A stretch of 64,000 nucleotides of DNA from Aquila chrysaetos chrysaetos. Lineage: Eukaryota; Chordata; Aves; Accipitriformes; Accipitridae. Position 1 is the stretch's first letter, and each line of letters starts with the position of its first letter. This document shows, piece after piece, positions 50,801 to 63,000 of this stretch. Where the stretch lies: the NCBI RefSeq assembly GCF_900496995.4, contig NC_044009.1, positions 35,673,505-35,737,504 of the forward strand, in the 5' to 3' direction. Made by a program: the position numbers and the translations under genes. The notes beneath the pieces were generated by a model. It worked only from the letters and a program-made list of their open reading frames with translations. It searched no databases and was not told where the DNA came from.

Positions 50801-53016
50801 CGGTGCTTTGGGCTCTTCTGGGAAGTTCCTGCCGGCTCAGTGCTGAGCTTCCCGGGATGGGATGGCACTCAAGCTGGTGTCCTTTCTCCTCTAACGCTTC
50901 AGGCCTTGATTGACTCGTGCGCGACACCCTCCTCCCTCTCCCAGGAACCCAACGTGCGTCTCATCGCGCTCTATGACAACGAGGAGGTGAGTGAGGGGCA
51001 CAGCCCTGGGGTGGCTAGCGCAGGGAGGGGCTCCATGTTCTTTGCTCTCCCCAAGCCAAGCCTAGCAGGAGATAGATCTCAGGCCCCGGCGGGGCAAGGG
51101 GAGGTTTGCTCACCCCCTGTGGAGCATGGCCCAGGCAGGGGTGGGAAGCACTGGTGTGGTTGGAAGCACTCTGCTGGCTTTGGGGAGCCCCCTGTCACTC
51201 AGTCAGCCCCTGGGGTGCTGGGGGGGGTTGCACCATGTGGGTCATGCTGACGGTGGTCCTTGGCAGGTAGGGTCAGAGAGTGCACAGGGCGCGGAGTCCT
51301 TGCTGACGGAGCTGGTGCTGCGCCGGATCTCGGCATCGCCGCAAAACCTGACAGCCTTCGAGGAGGCTGTGGCCAAGTCCTACATGATCAGCGCCGATAT
51401 GGCCCACGCTGTGCACCCTAACTACGTGTGAGTAGTCTGAGCTGTGCCATAGGCCAGGGTAGCTTGCCCTACCGGCTGGGGGGACGTATCCCCATTGTTC
51501 CCCAGGAAGTGCAGATAGGATAGTCCTTGTCGCAGCAGGGAGGGAGGGCTGTAGCATGAAACTCCTGCTTCTCTTTTGCAGGGACAAGCATGAGGAGAAT
51601 CATCGTCCGGCCTTCCACAAGGTGAGGGCAGCCCTCTGCTTTGGGCTGGGACGGACGCTGTACGTCTCTCCTGCAGTGCTGTGAAACACCCAGCTGCTCC
51701 CTGGAGCACGGTCCTGGGGGGCAACTCAACGGCACTCACATGGGAGACATTTGTGCTGCAGCACGATTTGGGCATGCCACACATCTGGTGTTAATCAATT
51801 GGGACCGCCGCCTTGGCCCTGGAGCCCTTCCCTGCTCTGAGCTGGGGCTGTCCCTATCCCCACGGATCATCCAGGGAGGGGAGAATGGACTGGTGGGTTG
51901 GGCGGGGATAGCATTGCCCGGGCACGGGTGTTTCCAGACGCACCAGCTATCCCCGGTGTCAATCGTGGGCCTGCGGTGCCTTCCCTTGTGCAGGGCCCCG
52001 TCATCAAAGTGAACAGCAACCAGCGCTACGCCTCCACGGCTGTCACCGAAGCTGTCATCCGGGACATCGCCACCCGTGTGGGTGTCCCTCTGCAGGTGAG
52101 CGGGGCTGGGCGAGCCCTCCGTGAACGTTACAGCTTGGGCCGCCGCCCTGCCCTGCGTTCAGGAGATGGGGGCCTGTGCCAGACCCCCACCCCTCAGTTA
52201 CCGTGCCCGTCCCCGCCAAGGTCTGCACTGCCTCCTGCTCTGGGGCTCCAGCTCTGGGGCTGCCTCGGGGAGCAGGCTCGGGAACAGGAGGGGAGGGCCC
52301 GGCCTGAGCACATCCCATCTCTGGGGGATTTTGCATCCTGGTTCAGGGATTGTGCTGCTTCCCCGTCCCAGGTTGCCTCCCTTCGGGCCCTGGGGTCCCA
52401 GCTGGGATGCCATCTGGGCAGCGTGGGCAGCTGCTGAGGCCGTGTCCCCGTGCAGGAGTTCATGGTGCGCAACGACACGCCCTGCGGCACCACCATCGGC
52501 CCCATTCTGGCCTCCCGCCTGGGGCTGCGCGTGCTGGACATCGGCTGCCCGCAGCTGGCCATGCACTCCATCCGGGAGATGTGCTGCACCTCGGGGGTGC
52601 TCCAGAGCATCACCCTCTTTAAGGTGAGACCCGTGTCCCCCATCCTGCGCCAAAGCCCCCTCCCTGTTGCTCCACATCTCCCGCATCCCCGTGTCCCCAT
52701 CCAGTCCCCATCCTTGGGGCTGAGCCCGGCCATCCCGCCGGTACTGGCTGCTTCCGGAGGTGCCCCCTCGCATCCCAGCCTTCCCTGGCGACTGCCATCC
52801 CCAAATGGTTCCTATGGCAACCGGTGATAGCCTTGAGTCAGTGATGGGTTACTATGGCAACGCGGTCCTGCTCTCTGCCAGGAGCTGCCTGCTGTGACGC
52901 CCCGCGCGTAACCCAACGGGGAGCCGCTGCCTGTCCCCCCACCCTGACGGCCTGTTTCCTTCCAGGGCTTCTTCGAGCTCCTGCCGGCGGTCAGCAGCAG
53001 CCTGGTGGTCGACTGA
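47843..53016 (+). CDS. DNPEP: DNPEP, aspartyl aminopeptidase (complete coding region, 476 residues)
   Basis: Cytosolic M18 zinc aminopeptidase releasing N-terminal Asp and Glu, for example from angiotensin peptides; forms a dodecamer (family knowledge). Fifteen coding exons: 47843-47848, 47980-48067, 48164-48252, 48341-48454, 48802-48927, 49066-49196, 49565-49649, 50122-50229, 50465-50542, 50903-50986, 51267-51427, 51582-51621, 51994-52095, 52456-52623, 52966-53016. The joined frame is 1,431 nt. Zinc and catalytic residues sit in GAHTDSP (His), LCLADTQPA (Asp), LYDNEEVGSES (two Glu), [13 protein letters not shown] (Asp) and [10 protein letters not shown] (His). The end [16 protein letters not shown] aligns with human. 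The first coding exon holds only ATG CAG, as in mammals, where the protein also starts Met-Gln. Human DNPEP has 475 residues. Confidence 0.97.
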
Positions 53017-53058
53017 GCGCGGTGGGGAGGGAGCGGCTGTGGGCTCAGCCCTGGGGCC

Positions 53059-53064
53059 ATTAAA
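53059..53064 (+). terminator. DNPEP: DNPEP poly(A) signal ATTAAA
   Basis: ATTAAA 43 nt after the stop codon, followed by a TGTCTC and then GTGGTCTGTGAGCGTGG GT-rich stretch. It predicts a very short 3' UTR of about 65-80 nt. The same position defines the left edge of the PTPRN upstream region. Confidence 0.75.
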
Positions 53065-53079
53065 GCGTCTCTGTCTCAC

Positions 53080-53973
53080 CAGCGAGTGGTCTGTGAGCGT
53101 GGCTGGGGGTGACGGATCTGGGTGCCCCTGGGGACTCCCGTGGCTCCCACCTGTGCTCTCCCCTGAGGCCAGGAGCGGGAGGTGTTCACCCCCCCCCCAA
53201 CAGCGGCCCCCTCAGTGCCGTGTCCTAGCTAATGGGCAGAATGTTCCTCCTGCCCCTCCCTGGCAGAGCTGGGGAGAGGATGTCCCCTACCTCCTGCAGC
53301 ACCGGGGCTGCCCCCGTCCCCAGGGGGGGACTGAGCCTGCCCTGCCGTGACGAGGGGTGTGCTGTCAGGTCCTGCCAGCCCCCCGGCTGCCGCTGCTCCC
53401 TGCTGCCAGCGCCCTGCCCGGGGTGGGGGTGTTCCCTGCTCGCACCGGCTGGGGGCTCGGGGGCTGCCGGCTCCCTTCCCGCCCTTCCCGGGGCGGGGCC
53501 GATGGGCGGGGGTGTGAGGGTGTGGCCCGGCGCTCGCCGCTCATTGGGCTGTTCTCAGGGCCGTGGCCCGCGCGGGAGCCTGTGGGGCCGCAGGGCTGGG
53601 AAGGGACAGCCGGTGATTGGTGGAGGCGCTGCCGGCGCGGTGTCACGCCCCCGGGGGGCGTGGCTCGCCTCCAGGGAGGCTGCGATTGGCGCGGTGCTTG
53701 GCCGACTCCCCACCCCCTCCCCCGGGGCGCGACGTAATTGGCCTCGCTTGATAACAGGGGGGTGTGAGCCTGACGTGCGGGTGGAGGGAGGGAAAGAAGT
53801 CCGGGTCTCTGACTGGCTGTCCGTCGCGGGGGCGTGGCGCGGCAGCAGCGGGCCGCGCGCCATTGGCGGGGAGGCGGCGGTGGGCGGGGCGCGCGGCGCG
53901 GCGGGGCGCGGGTTGGCGGGCGGCGGCGGGGGCGCGGCCGGCGGGTGCGCCATGGTGCGGCCGTGAGCGGAGC
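53080..53973 (+). promoter_or_regulatory. PTPRN: PTPRN promoter CpG island with five inverted CCAAT boxes
   Basis: ATTGG occurs at 53543-53547, 53616-53620, 53685-53689, 53737-53741 and 53862-53866, spaced about 50-125 bp, in CpG-rich DNA with GGCGTGGC and GGGGCGGGGC boxes. A TGACGT half-CRE lies at 53771-53776. No TATA box. NF-Y arrays of this kind drive many TATA-less promoters, and CRE elements fit a gene responsive to cAMP in secretory cells (inference). No RESP18-like exon lies in this gap. Confidence 0.65.
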
Positions 53974-54076
53974 ATGGGGCGGCGGCTCCTCCGGGCGCTC
54001 CTCTGCCTCCTCCTCCTGGCCGGCCGCGGGCTGCTGCGGGACGGCGGCGCCTCCGCTACCGCCACCGCCGCGCACG
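53974..54076 (+). CDS. PTPRN: PTPRN exon 1: signal peptide
   Basis: ATG at 53974 starts [19 protein letters not shown], a classical signal sequence, followed by Ala/Thr-rich residues up to a GTGAGA donor at 54077. A second upstream ATG (53952) opens only MVRP and stops, so it is a tiny upstream frame of four codons. Confidence 0.9.
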
Positions 54077-57000
54077 GTGAGACCGGCGCCCCGGGTAGGG
54101 CGGCGCCCCGGGCAGCGCGGGGGCCGGGGCCGGGGCGGCGGGGGGGGCCGCTTCCCGGGGAGCGGCAGGGCAAGGGGGCTCCGCGGCCGGTGCTCTCGCT
54201 GCTGCCGTGGATGCTTGTCACGGCGCGCGGCCGCGGGCCTGGCTCCCGGTGGAAGGGCGGGAGAAGGTAGCTTGGTACCGGGGCCGCGGGTGCGTCACTG
54301 GCACCGGGGGGCGCCTCTCTCCTGGGGCGGCCGGGCTGGTGGCGGTGCTGGTGCTGGCCCCGGGGCGCCCCGCCGGCTGGAGAGTTGGTGCCGCCCCCGG
54401 GGCCGGCTGGACGGGACGGGACGGGAGCGGGGCGGTGCTCGCTCAGGGACCCTGCCCGGGGCAAAGCCGGTGCCCGGGGCTGCCGCAGGGATGGGGAGCC
54501 CGGGGCTGATGCTGGGATGGGGAGCCCGGGGCAGCGGCCCTAGGCGGCGGCTCCCTCCGGGACCCCGGCGCCCTTTAGCCGCCCTCCGCCGGTAAGGGCG
54601 GCCCGGCCCGGGCCGCGAGGGCGGGCCAGTGCATCTGCTGTCCTCCAGCTCGGCCCGTGCGGCCCCTGCCCGGGGCTCTCGGAGACCCGGGTGCCGCTGC
54701 CGGTAGCGGAGCTGCAGCCCCCCCGCACGGCACGGCCCCGGCGACCGCTGACTCACTACCGGACGCCCGGGGCTGCTGCGTCCCTCGTCCTCCGGTGGGC
54801 CCGGGAGCGCCGGGACGGGTCCGGCCGCACCGCGGGGGCCCCGTCGTCTCCGGGAGCAGGCGGGGGCCGGGACCGGAGCGGCTGCCACCGAGCCCCGGTC
54901 CTGCCTGGGGGAGTCTCCCGGGGCCGGTGCCGCCGCCCCTCCCGGCGGAGCGGGGCGTCCCGGCGAGAGGCGGCTGCGCCGCTTCAGCACCGCGGACAGC
55001 GCCCGCCCGGCCCCGCCGGCCCGGCCCGGCCCCCCGGGGGTCGCCCCTCGGCACCGGGGTCCTGCGCCCCGCACCTGCGTTGGCCCCCGCCCCGGGGGGA
55101 GCGGACCCGTGGGTGCCCGGGTTTCGGAGACCCCCATCCCCACTTGCCCCCTTCCCCCGCGGCGGGCTCGGCGGGCCCCTCCCTCCCCTCCCCCCGGTTG
55201 TTTTCTCGTTCCTTCCTCGCCATCCGGGGCTGAGTCATCGCCTGCTGCCGTCTCGCTGCTGACGGTCTTGGACCGAGACGGGGGGGGGAGAGGAAGGGGG
55301 AAGCCGCCCCCTGCCCAAGTGCTGCCCCCCGAAGGGGTTGGAGAGAGACATACACACACACACACACACACACAGCCCGCTGCCTGCGTGCTTTGGGGTC
55401 CCCCTCGCAGGGAGAGTGGGTCTCTGGTGGCACAGGGCTGTGTCCCTGCCTCGTAGTGCCACATGTGGGAGGGCAACAGATGTGGTCTTGCAGGTCTCTG
55501 CCCCCTCAGCCTTCCCTTCCTAACTGCCGGCACCCCAAAAAACTCCAGGCCTCCCCCTGCTCCCCAGAGCCAGGGGCAGGCTTTGTACACAGCCCCCATC
55601 TTAGCTTTGAGGGGGGGGGGGCAGGGAAGGCTGGCATCGAGGCCCTGCCCTGGGCTACCAGGCTGTGCCCCCCACCACCATCACCACCCGTGGCACGTTC
55701 CTAGATAGTTGGGGTCCCCAAGTAGCTGGTGATGAGCAAATGCGATTGGAGTCCCCCTTGGATGCTGTGCTGACTGGCCTGTCTGTCTGTCTGTCCCAGG
55801 CTGCCTGTTTGACCGGAGGCTGTGCTCCCCCCAGGAGGTGTGTGTGCAGGGTAAGTGGTTAGCAGGGGTGCAGGGATCCCTTCTTCCTTCCCAAGGGGGT
55901 GTGGAGAGTGCAGGGCTGCTTGCAGGGGAACTTGGGGTGCAATGTGGGGGGCCGTGGCAGGAGAAACGTGAAGCTGTGCCCGCAGACCCTCACCCCAGGG
56001 TGTTCATCCATCCGGCCCCACCGCCTCCCCTCTCTTGCAGATGGGCTGTTTGGGCAGTGCCAGGTGGGCTCCGTGCAGGACAGACCCTACTTCCAGGTCA
56101 CCTCTCCTGTGCTCCAGCGCCTGCAGGATGTCTTGCGGCATCTCATGGCACAAGGTGAAGGGGGGAGCATGCGGGGACTCACTGTGGTCTGGTGGGGAGG
56201 GGCTGTCAGGCAGCATTGCCTGGTGGCACTAGGGCTGTCTGGGGTCCTGCTGGCCCAGGGGCCAGGGTGGGCTGAGAGGGGTCCGGCTTATTCTGGGAGG
56301 ATCAGGGCCAAATGCAGGCCATGGGACACAGGGTCAGGACACCAGGGCAGCTTCCTGTGCACTTGCCCCATGGTCCCCAGGCCTCCTCTGAGTCTCACAG
56401 CCCCCTCCTGTGGCAGGGCTCTCGTGGCAGGACGGCATCACACAGTATGTGATCTCGCAGGAGATGGAGCGCATCCCCCGCCTCCGCCCGCCGCCATCGC
56501 TGGAGCCGGTGGCCAGGGACAGGTAAGGCAGCACCAGCCACCAGCCTGTGAGCAGAGCCTGGCAGGGCAGCAAGGGCTTCCCCCCCCCAAATGGGGTTTT
56601 GGGGGGGACCTCCCCGTTACCCAGGTGAGTCACCCTGGCACTGTTTGCCTCTGAGGTTCCTGCCCCTCCGTGGCTCCCCCCGGCGAGCCCCGCTCCCTGC
56701 GGACCCCGGCCTGCCAGCGGCTCAGCATCTGGGGCAACCTCCGCCGCTGCTGTCCTCCCCCCTGGTGCAGCGGTACCTGGAGCACCTCTTGCTGCCCCCG
56801 CCACCCCAGCTGGGCTACGAGGAGGCTCTGCTCAACCCCTACTCCTACCACAAGGTAGGCCATGGGGGTGAGCCCCCTTCTCCCAGGCGGAAAGGTAGAG
56901 ATGGGCAGGGGGTTGCTGCACTCCCAGCACCCTCCTTCTGCTGGTGCTGGGGTGCCCCTCTGTCTCTGGGGTGCCCTGCCATGGGGTGGCAGGGGCCCTG

Positions 57001-60000
57001 TGGTGTTTGACCATGGCGGCTCTGTGTTTCGGTTGCAGTTCGGCTACCAGGACGGCGCTCACCAGCTCCCCGGCAGCTCTGGCAGGCAGAGCCCTGAGAC
57101 CTCCTCGCTGCTGGGCCGGGTCCCTGCCCAGGCCCTTTTTGGGGCCGGCTCTGTGCCCTCCTATGGCGGGCAGCCAGGAACGGACGGGGGCCATCTCTTC
57201 CAGGACTTGGGCATGCTTTCCCTGCCCAGAGAGAAAGCCGGCCGCCCAGACCCTGCCAGCACCAGGCTACAGCACAGCTTGCAGCTCCCTGGTGACTACA
57301 GAGACATGGAGGAGAGGGAGCAGCCAGTGCCCCTGGCTGCCCAGCCACCCCCTGCACAGACGGGTACCATGTCCTCCAGCCAGGCACCAGCCCTCATCCC
57401 CATCCTGTCCCCACAGCCACATTCCTCGTGGTTCACACTCTCCCTCCTCTTTGGCTTTGTGGCCGTGGGCAGCATATCCCCCCAACCCCACCTGCCCCTG
57501 CTGCTGTGTCCCCAGCCCGTGGTCCCTTGCATGGATGCAGAGCATCCGACCTGATGCTGCATCCTCTTGCAGACGCTGCCCTGAAGAGACTGGCCTCCCT
57601 GCTGGCCAGCTATGGCCTGGGGCTGCCGGAGCTGAGTCCCCAGCAGCTGAGCAGCCTCTCCACCCTCCTCCAGCTGCTCCAAAGCTCTGGTGAGTAGGAT
57701 GCAGGGACGGGGCAGGCAGGGACTGGCAGCAGTGGGTGCCAGCATGCCCTATTTCAGGATAGGGAGTGTTGCCTCTCAGGGCAGGTGCTGCAGGACCTCT
57801 GTCTCTCTCCTTCCCAGGTGTTGCTGGCCCTGAAGTGCCCACAGCAAAACGGGTGGGTTTGCAGCAGGGTGGTGCTGGAGGAGGTGCCATGCCGCAGGTG
57901 GGATGGGGGGGTGGGGATGCAGCCCCCCAGGGCTCTCCTCAGAGATCCCAGCTCCTCCCTTTCCCTTCCTCCAGGTGACGGAGGGGGACATGCAGCACGC
58001 AGAGGAGCCAGTGCCCCCTTCCTCCACGGTGCTGCCCCCCAAAATCCCAGCCAGCATCTCCCCAGGGAATGGGCCGAGGGGCAGGGCAGCGTCCTCGCCA
58101 GCCCCCTGGGCCGAGCCGCAGCAGGGACACGGCGGGGACGTGCTCAGCCCTGGGAAGCCGATCATGGTGGAGAAGAAGAGCTACACAGAGGCGAAGGATG
58201 GTGGCGCACAGCAGGGCACACGGCCACCGGACGAGTACGGCTACATCGTCACGGACCAGAAGTGAGAGCTGGGGGTCGGGTGAAGGGGTGTGCATGCGTG
58301 GAGGGTCTGTATCCCCCCGCACCAGCTGTCATGGCTCCCTGTGCTCAGCTGAGCCTGTTTGGGTCTGTGGTAGGGTCAGGTCTCCAGTGGGGTCAGCTCC
58401 CCCGTCCCCTCTCCACCTGCAGCCCTTGTCCCACCCCAAAGCCTTCCTCTCAGCCCATGCCAAAGCCAGAGCTCGCTGCTGCAGGATGGGAGGCTGGGAC
58501 AAGCTCAGCCAAGCGTGTCCGCACAGCTGCCTCTGTGCACGCTGGTGTGCAAGGGTAGGGGGGGTCAGCTCACCCCCATCGCTGCACATCCCCGTGCTCT
58601 TACCTCCTGCCCACCCTGTGACACCCCTGCAGGCAGCACAGCCCTTGCTGCACGCATGGGACTCCGTGAGCCTGCCTGTCCCCCCCTTCCCCAGCCGCGG
58701 GGAGTGTGGGCTCTCCCCTCGACCCCGCTGCCCGCTCCTCACCCTGCCGCTGTCCCCACAGGCCCCTGGGCCTGGCCGCTGGCGTGCGGCTGCTGGAGCT
58801 CCTCGCCAAGCACCTCCACCTCTCCACGGCCAGCTTCATCAACATCAGGTGAGGGGAGCGGGGCCATAGGGCGCTGCTGTCACAGCCCTGGCTGTGCACA
58901 GCCACCCCGGGCGGGGGGCCGGGAGGGACTGGGCTGTGGTGGGGATGGGGAGGGGGTCTGTTCTTCCTGGTCTCACGCTGTGTCCCCCGCTCCCCGGCAG
59001 TGTCGTGGGCCCTGCGCTCACCTTCCGCATCCGGCAGAACCCCCAGAACCTCTCTCTGGCAGACGTGGCCAGCCAGGCTGGTGAGTTGGGCAGGGGTCCC
59101 GCTGGTCCTGCTCCTCTCTTCCGCCCCCCGCCCAGTTGTGGGGTGCCCCTTCCCAGGGACTGGGAGGAGGGGGCTCCCACCGTACATCCCAGTGCCCTTG
59201 GCTGAACTGGGGAGCTGGCGTGGGGTGGGCAGCTATCAGGGGTATCCCGTGGCTCTGTCTCTTTGGGGGGGTCTCTTGGGTGGAGGGGAAGCACCCCTCT
59301 GACCATCTCCTCTCCATCCACAGAGCAAGTGAAGGCAGAGCTGGAGGCAGAGCTGGGCCTGAAGATCGTGCAAACAGGAGTGGGAGAGGTAGGAGTGAGC
59401 ATGGCCGTCCCTCGGGGCTGGGGCAGCCGGGGACAGGGCAGCGGGGGTGCTGCCGCCAGGTACGGGCTGGGAAGCGCGCTGTGCCGCAGCCCTGGGGCTC
59501 AGGGGTCTTTGTGAGCGAGCCGTCCCTGTGGGTCTGAGGGGTAGCTGAGGAGCAGAGGGCTCTAGGCAGTGTTTGGGCTGCTGTGTTGGAGGCAGACTTG
59601 GGTTATCTGGGATGGGCCGGATCAGGACCGCTCCAGTGACCCCCTTCCACCCAGCAGTGTGATGTTGCCCAGCTGCCTGCATTCTCAGGGCACTCGGCTC
59701 TTTCCAAAACAAAAGCTCCACAGGCTTTGAAGGCAGTTTGGGAGGGTCTCCTGGCAGCTTTCCCCCCTGCATCTAAGACCGGGGGGCTGCAGGCTGCACC
59801 CCACAGGGCTTATCCTCACCCTCACCTCCCTCCAGCCTGTGCACCCCATCTTCGCTGTGGCCTGGGCACCCCCATGCTGGGCTGTGCTCATAGCACCGCA
59901 GAGACCGTGGCTAGGCAGGCAAAATGCCATCGTGTCCCCAGAGAATGGCAAAGCAGCTGAAGGCAGGAATGGAGCAGGAGCCATCTGCTTGGAGAGGGGC

Positions 60001-63000
60001 AGCCCCTCCCCGTGCTCCTCTGGGGACCCCCAGGAACAGTCTCCTGGGGGAGAAACAGGGGCTGGAGATGGGGGACTGAGCCTGCCTCCTGTGTTTGCAG
60101 CCTGGGGAGGGCAAGTGGTGCAGCACCTCCCCAAACCGGGGTCCCTGTTCCCCACCCTCCTGCTCTGTGGCCGTAGCCGTGGGCAAGGAGGAAGGAAGGG
60201 GGGGACCTTGGAGGAGGAGGAGGCCATGGAGAAGGGGTGGCCTGGCCACCGAGGCAACCCATCTCCCTCAGCAACATGTGGAGCGTCGCTATGGCAATGC
60301 CTTTTGATGTGACGAGTGGCAGGAGCTGGGAGAGATGGCAGAGATGAGGGAGCTGGAGCTCAGAGGAGGCTGTGGCAGCTTTGCGAGCCCTCTTCTGCAC
60401 AGATGTCCCCAGTCCAGACCAGCTTGTGCTTTTCCTTCATTCCACCCCCAGGCTCTGAACTTGGTGGGACTGGTGCAAGATTTGGGGAAGGAGGGACACA
60501 GATGCAGGGGGACAGCAGTGCCTGGGCAGGCCTTGGGACAGAGGTCCCTTCTGTCCCCGCTGACATCTCCAGCCCTTCTGAAACCTGCAGGGCTGCTCCT
60601 GCTTGGGTGCCCCCAGGACCTGGGCGGTGCTGGTCCTGGCGGGTACCCCTGGCTGCAGGGCTGGCTGGGCCCTGGCAGCAGTCACACTGGCCCACGGGCG
60701 CTGGGGCTGGCGACGCTGGGGGGGGCAGGTGGCAAGGGGACCCCTGGGGCAGGGGCATCCCCAGGCGGTGATGATGATGAGGTAGGTGATGATGATGCAG
60801 TGTTCCCTCGGTGACCTCATCAGGCTCGTAGCCAATGGGAGGCCGTGGCAGTGAGGTAATGCTGGGTTCTGGCACCTCATTGGGTGCAGGGTATTTGGTG
60901 GTGGTGATCCCCCAGCATCCCTGTGCTGCCCCAAGACCTGGCTGTGGGGGAGCAGCATCCTGATCACCAGCGGCTCTGGGACAAGGCCCTGGTAGGGGTC
61001 TTGGCCGTGGGGGGGTCTTGGCCTTGGAAGGAGTCTCATCCAGCAAGGGCTCAGCACCATCCTGTCCCAGCATGGGACTGGCACGCATTGGGCTGTGCCT
61101 CCCAGCCACAGGGAAGGAGCCCTGGAGGCCCTGCCTGCAAGGTGGCAGGGGCTGCTCTGCATCCCAGCTGAGGAGAGTGATGGGGAGGACCTGTCCCCCA
61201 GCCACCACAGCTGGGATGGCACCAGCCCTCCGGCAGTGTCGGCACATTCCCCCATGTCCTGCCATGGAGCAGTGGCTGCAGGGGAGAGCCAGCCCCATCT
61301 AGGGAAGTTCCCTGGGGGCAGCAATTGCTGCCCTGGACCCAGCGCTGCAGTGGCCCATCCTTTGCCATTAACCCCTTGGGCTGAATCTGGCCCTCCTTGA
61401 CCTCCAGCTGGGCAGGAGCCCGTTGAAGCCGAGTTCCATGGGACTACTACCTGCCCTGGAGGGGGGCAGTCCGGGCTGGGGCTGCCCTGGGGAGCAGTCC
61501 TGGGTGCTGGGAGTAGGGGAGCAGCAGGTTGTGGCTGCCTGGGCTTGGCCAGGCTCTGTCCCCTCCTGCAGCTCCAGGGACACACCAGTGTGAGCAACGT
61601 CCCATGCGACACGCAGGTGGGTGCACTGTGCCTCACCCTAGTGACACCCAGCACCCCAGTGACACCAGCTCCGCCCCAGCTGAGGGTGGTGGGAGAATCA
61701 GCACAGCACCGAGTGCCCTTGCTCTGTTTTAGCCCCCAACAACCCCAAATGTGGTGCAGAATGGGGTCGATGCCCCCCCCGCTAACCCTTGCTCGGCTCT
61801 GCCCCCAGCGAAACGAGGCTGCTGCCTACTCGCGCCCATCCCACTTTGGGGACAGCTTCCACTCAGTGCTGCTGACCTTCATCGCACTCGCCTGCGTGGC
61901 AGGAATCGCCATCGCGGCCGCCGCGGCCTTCTGCCTCCGGCGCCATGCGAAGCAGCGGGAGAAGGAGCGCCTGGCTGCCCTGGGGCCCGAGGGTGCTGCT
62001 GACACCACCTTCGAGTACCAGGTAGGACCCCATGGGATGCGGGACCCTGCGGGATGCGGCACTGCTGCGCCAGCGTCGCTCAGGGTGCGCAGGGCTGCCC
62101 TGCGGCGGTGCTGTGCCCAAGGGACAGGGCTCTTCGTGGGGTTCCCCAGGAGCTGTGCCGCCAGCACATGGCTGCCAAGTCTCTCTTTGGCCGTGCTGAG
62201 GCACCAGCGGCACCGGCAGAGACCTCACGGGTCAGCAGCGTCTCGTCCCAGTTCAGCGATGCCCCGCAGCCCAGCCCCAGCTCCCACAGCAGCACGCCCT
62301 CCTGGTGCGAGGAGCCCGTCCAGTCCAACATGGACATCTCCACTGGGCACATGATCCTGGTGAGCTGGCCTGGTGGGGTGGCAGTCCCCCTCCCTGGCCC
62401 CCCATGTACCCCCCGGGCTGCTGGGCTGACCCCCACCCCTCTGCCCTAGGCCTATATGGAGGACCACCTCCGCAACCGGGACCGACTAGCCAAGGAGTGG
62501 CAGGCTCTCTGTGCCTACCAGGCTGAGCCCAGCGTCTGCTCCATTGCCCAGAGTGAAGCCAACCTGAAGAAGAACCGCAACCCCGACTATGTGCCCTGTG
62601 AGCATCCCAGCCGCCCTGCCCCAGGGACCGGCTCCCAGGGCCGTGGCAGGAGGGCGGTGTGGGGCACGGGGATGCTTGCGGCCACAGCAGGCTGCGGCAC
62701 GGGTTTGCCCGCAGCTCCCCTGGGCACTCGCCACATCCCCTGGCCTCCGTTTCCCCAGATGACCACGTGCGGATCAAGCTGAAAGCCGAGAGCAACCCGT
62801 CCCGCAGTGACTTCATCAATGCCAGTCCGATCGTGAGTGATCACTGGGGGCTCCTGCCCACCCACCCCGCTCTGTGATGTGCTCAGCCCAGGCAAGGCTC
62901 CCCCTCTGGGATGGAGCTGGACTGAGCTCACATCCCTGCGGGCTACAGATGTGAGCAATGTGCCTGCCCCATTGCTCAGACATGGTTAAAACCCATTTCC

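Larger units (their letters stand above)
54077..55799 (+). other. PTPRN: PTPRN intron 1, CpG island then CA repeat
   Basis: The first 1.2 kb continues the promoter CpG island and contains the RE1 site. The remainder holds an AC microsatellite and G-runs. No additional exon seen. Confidence 0.7.

Noticed and set aside
53080-53960. Hidden RESP18-like gene before PTPRN
   Set aside because: No signal peptide or Cys-rich exon pair with splice sites; the interval is a CpG-island promoter.
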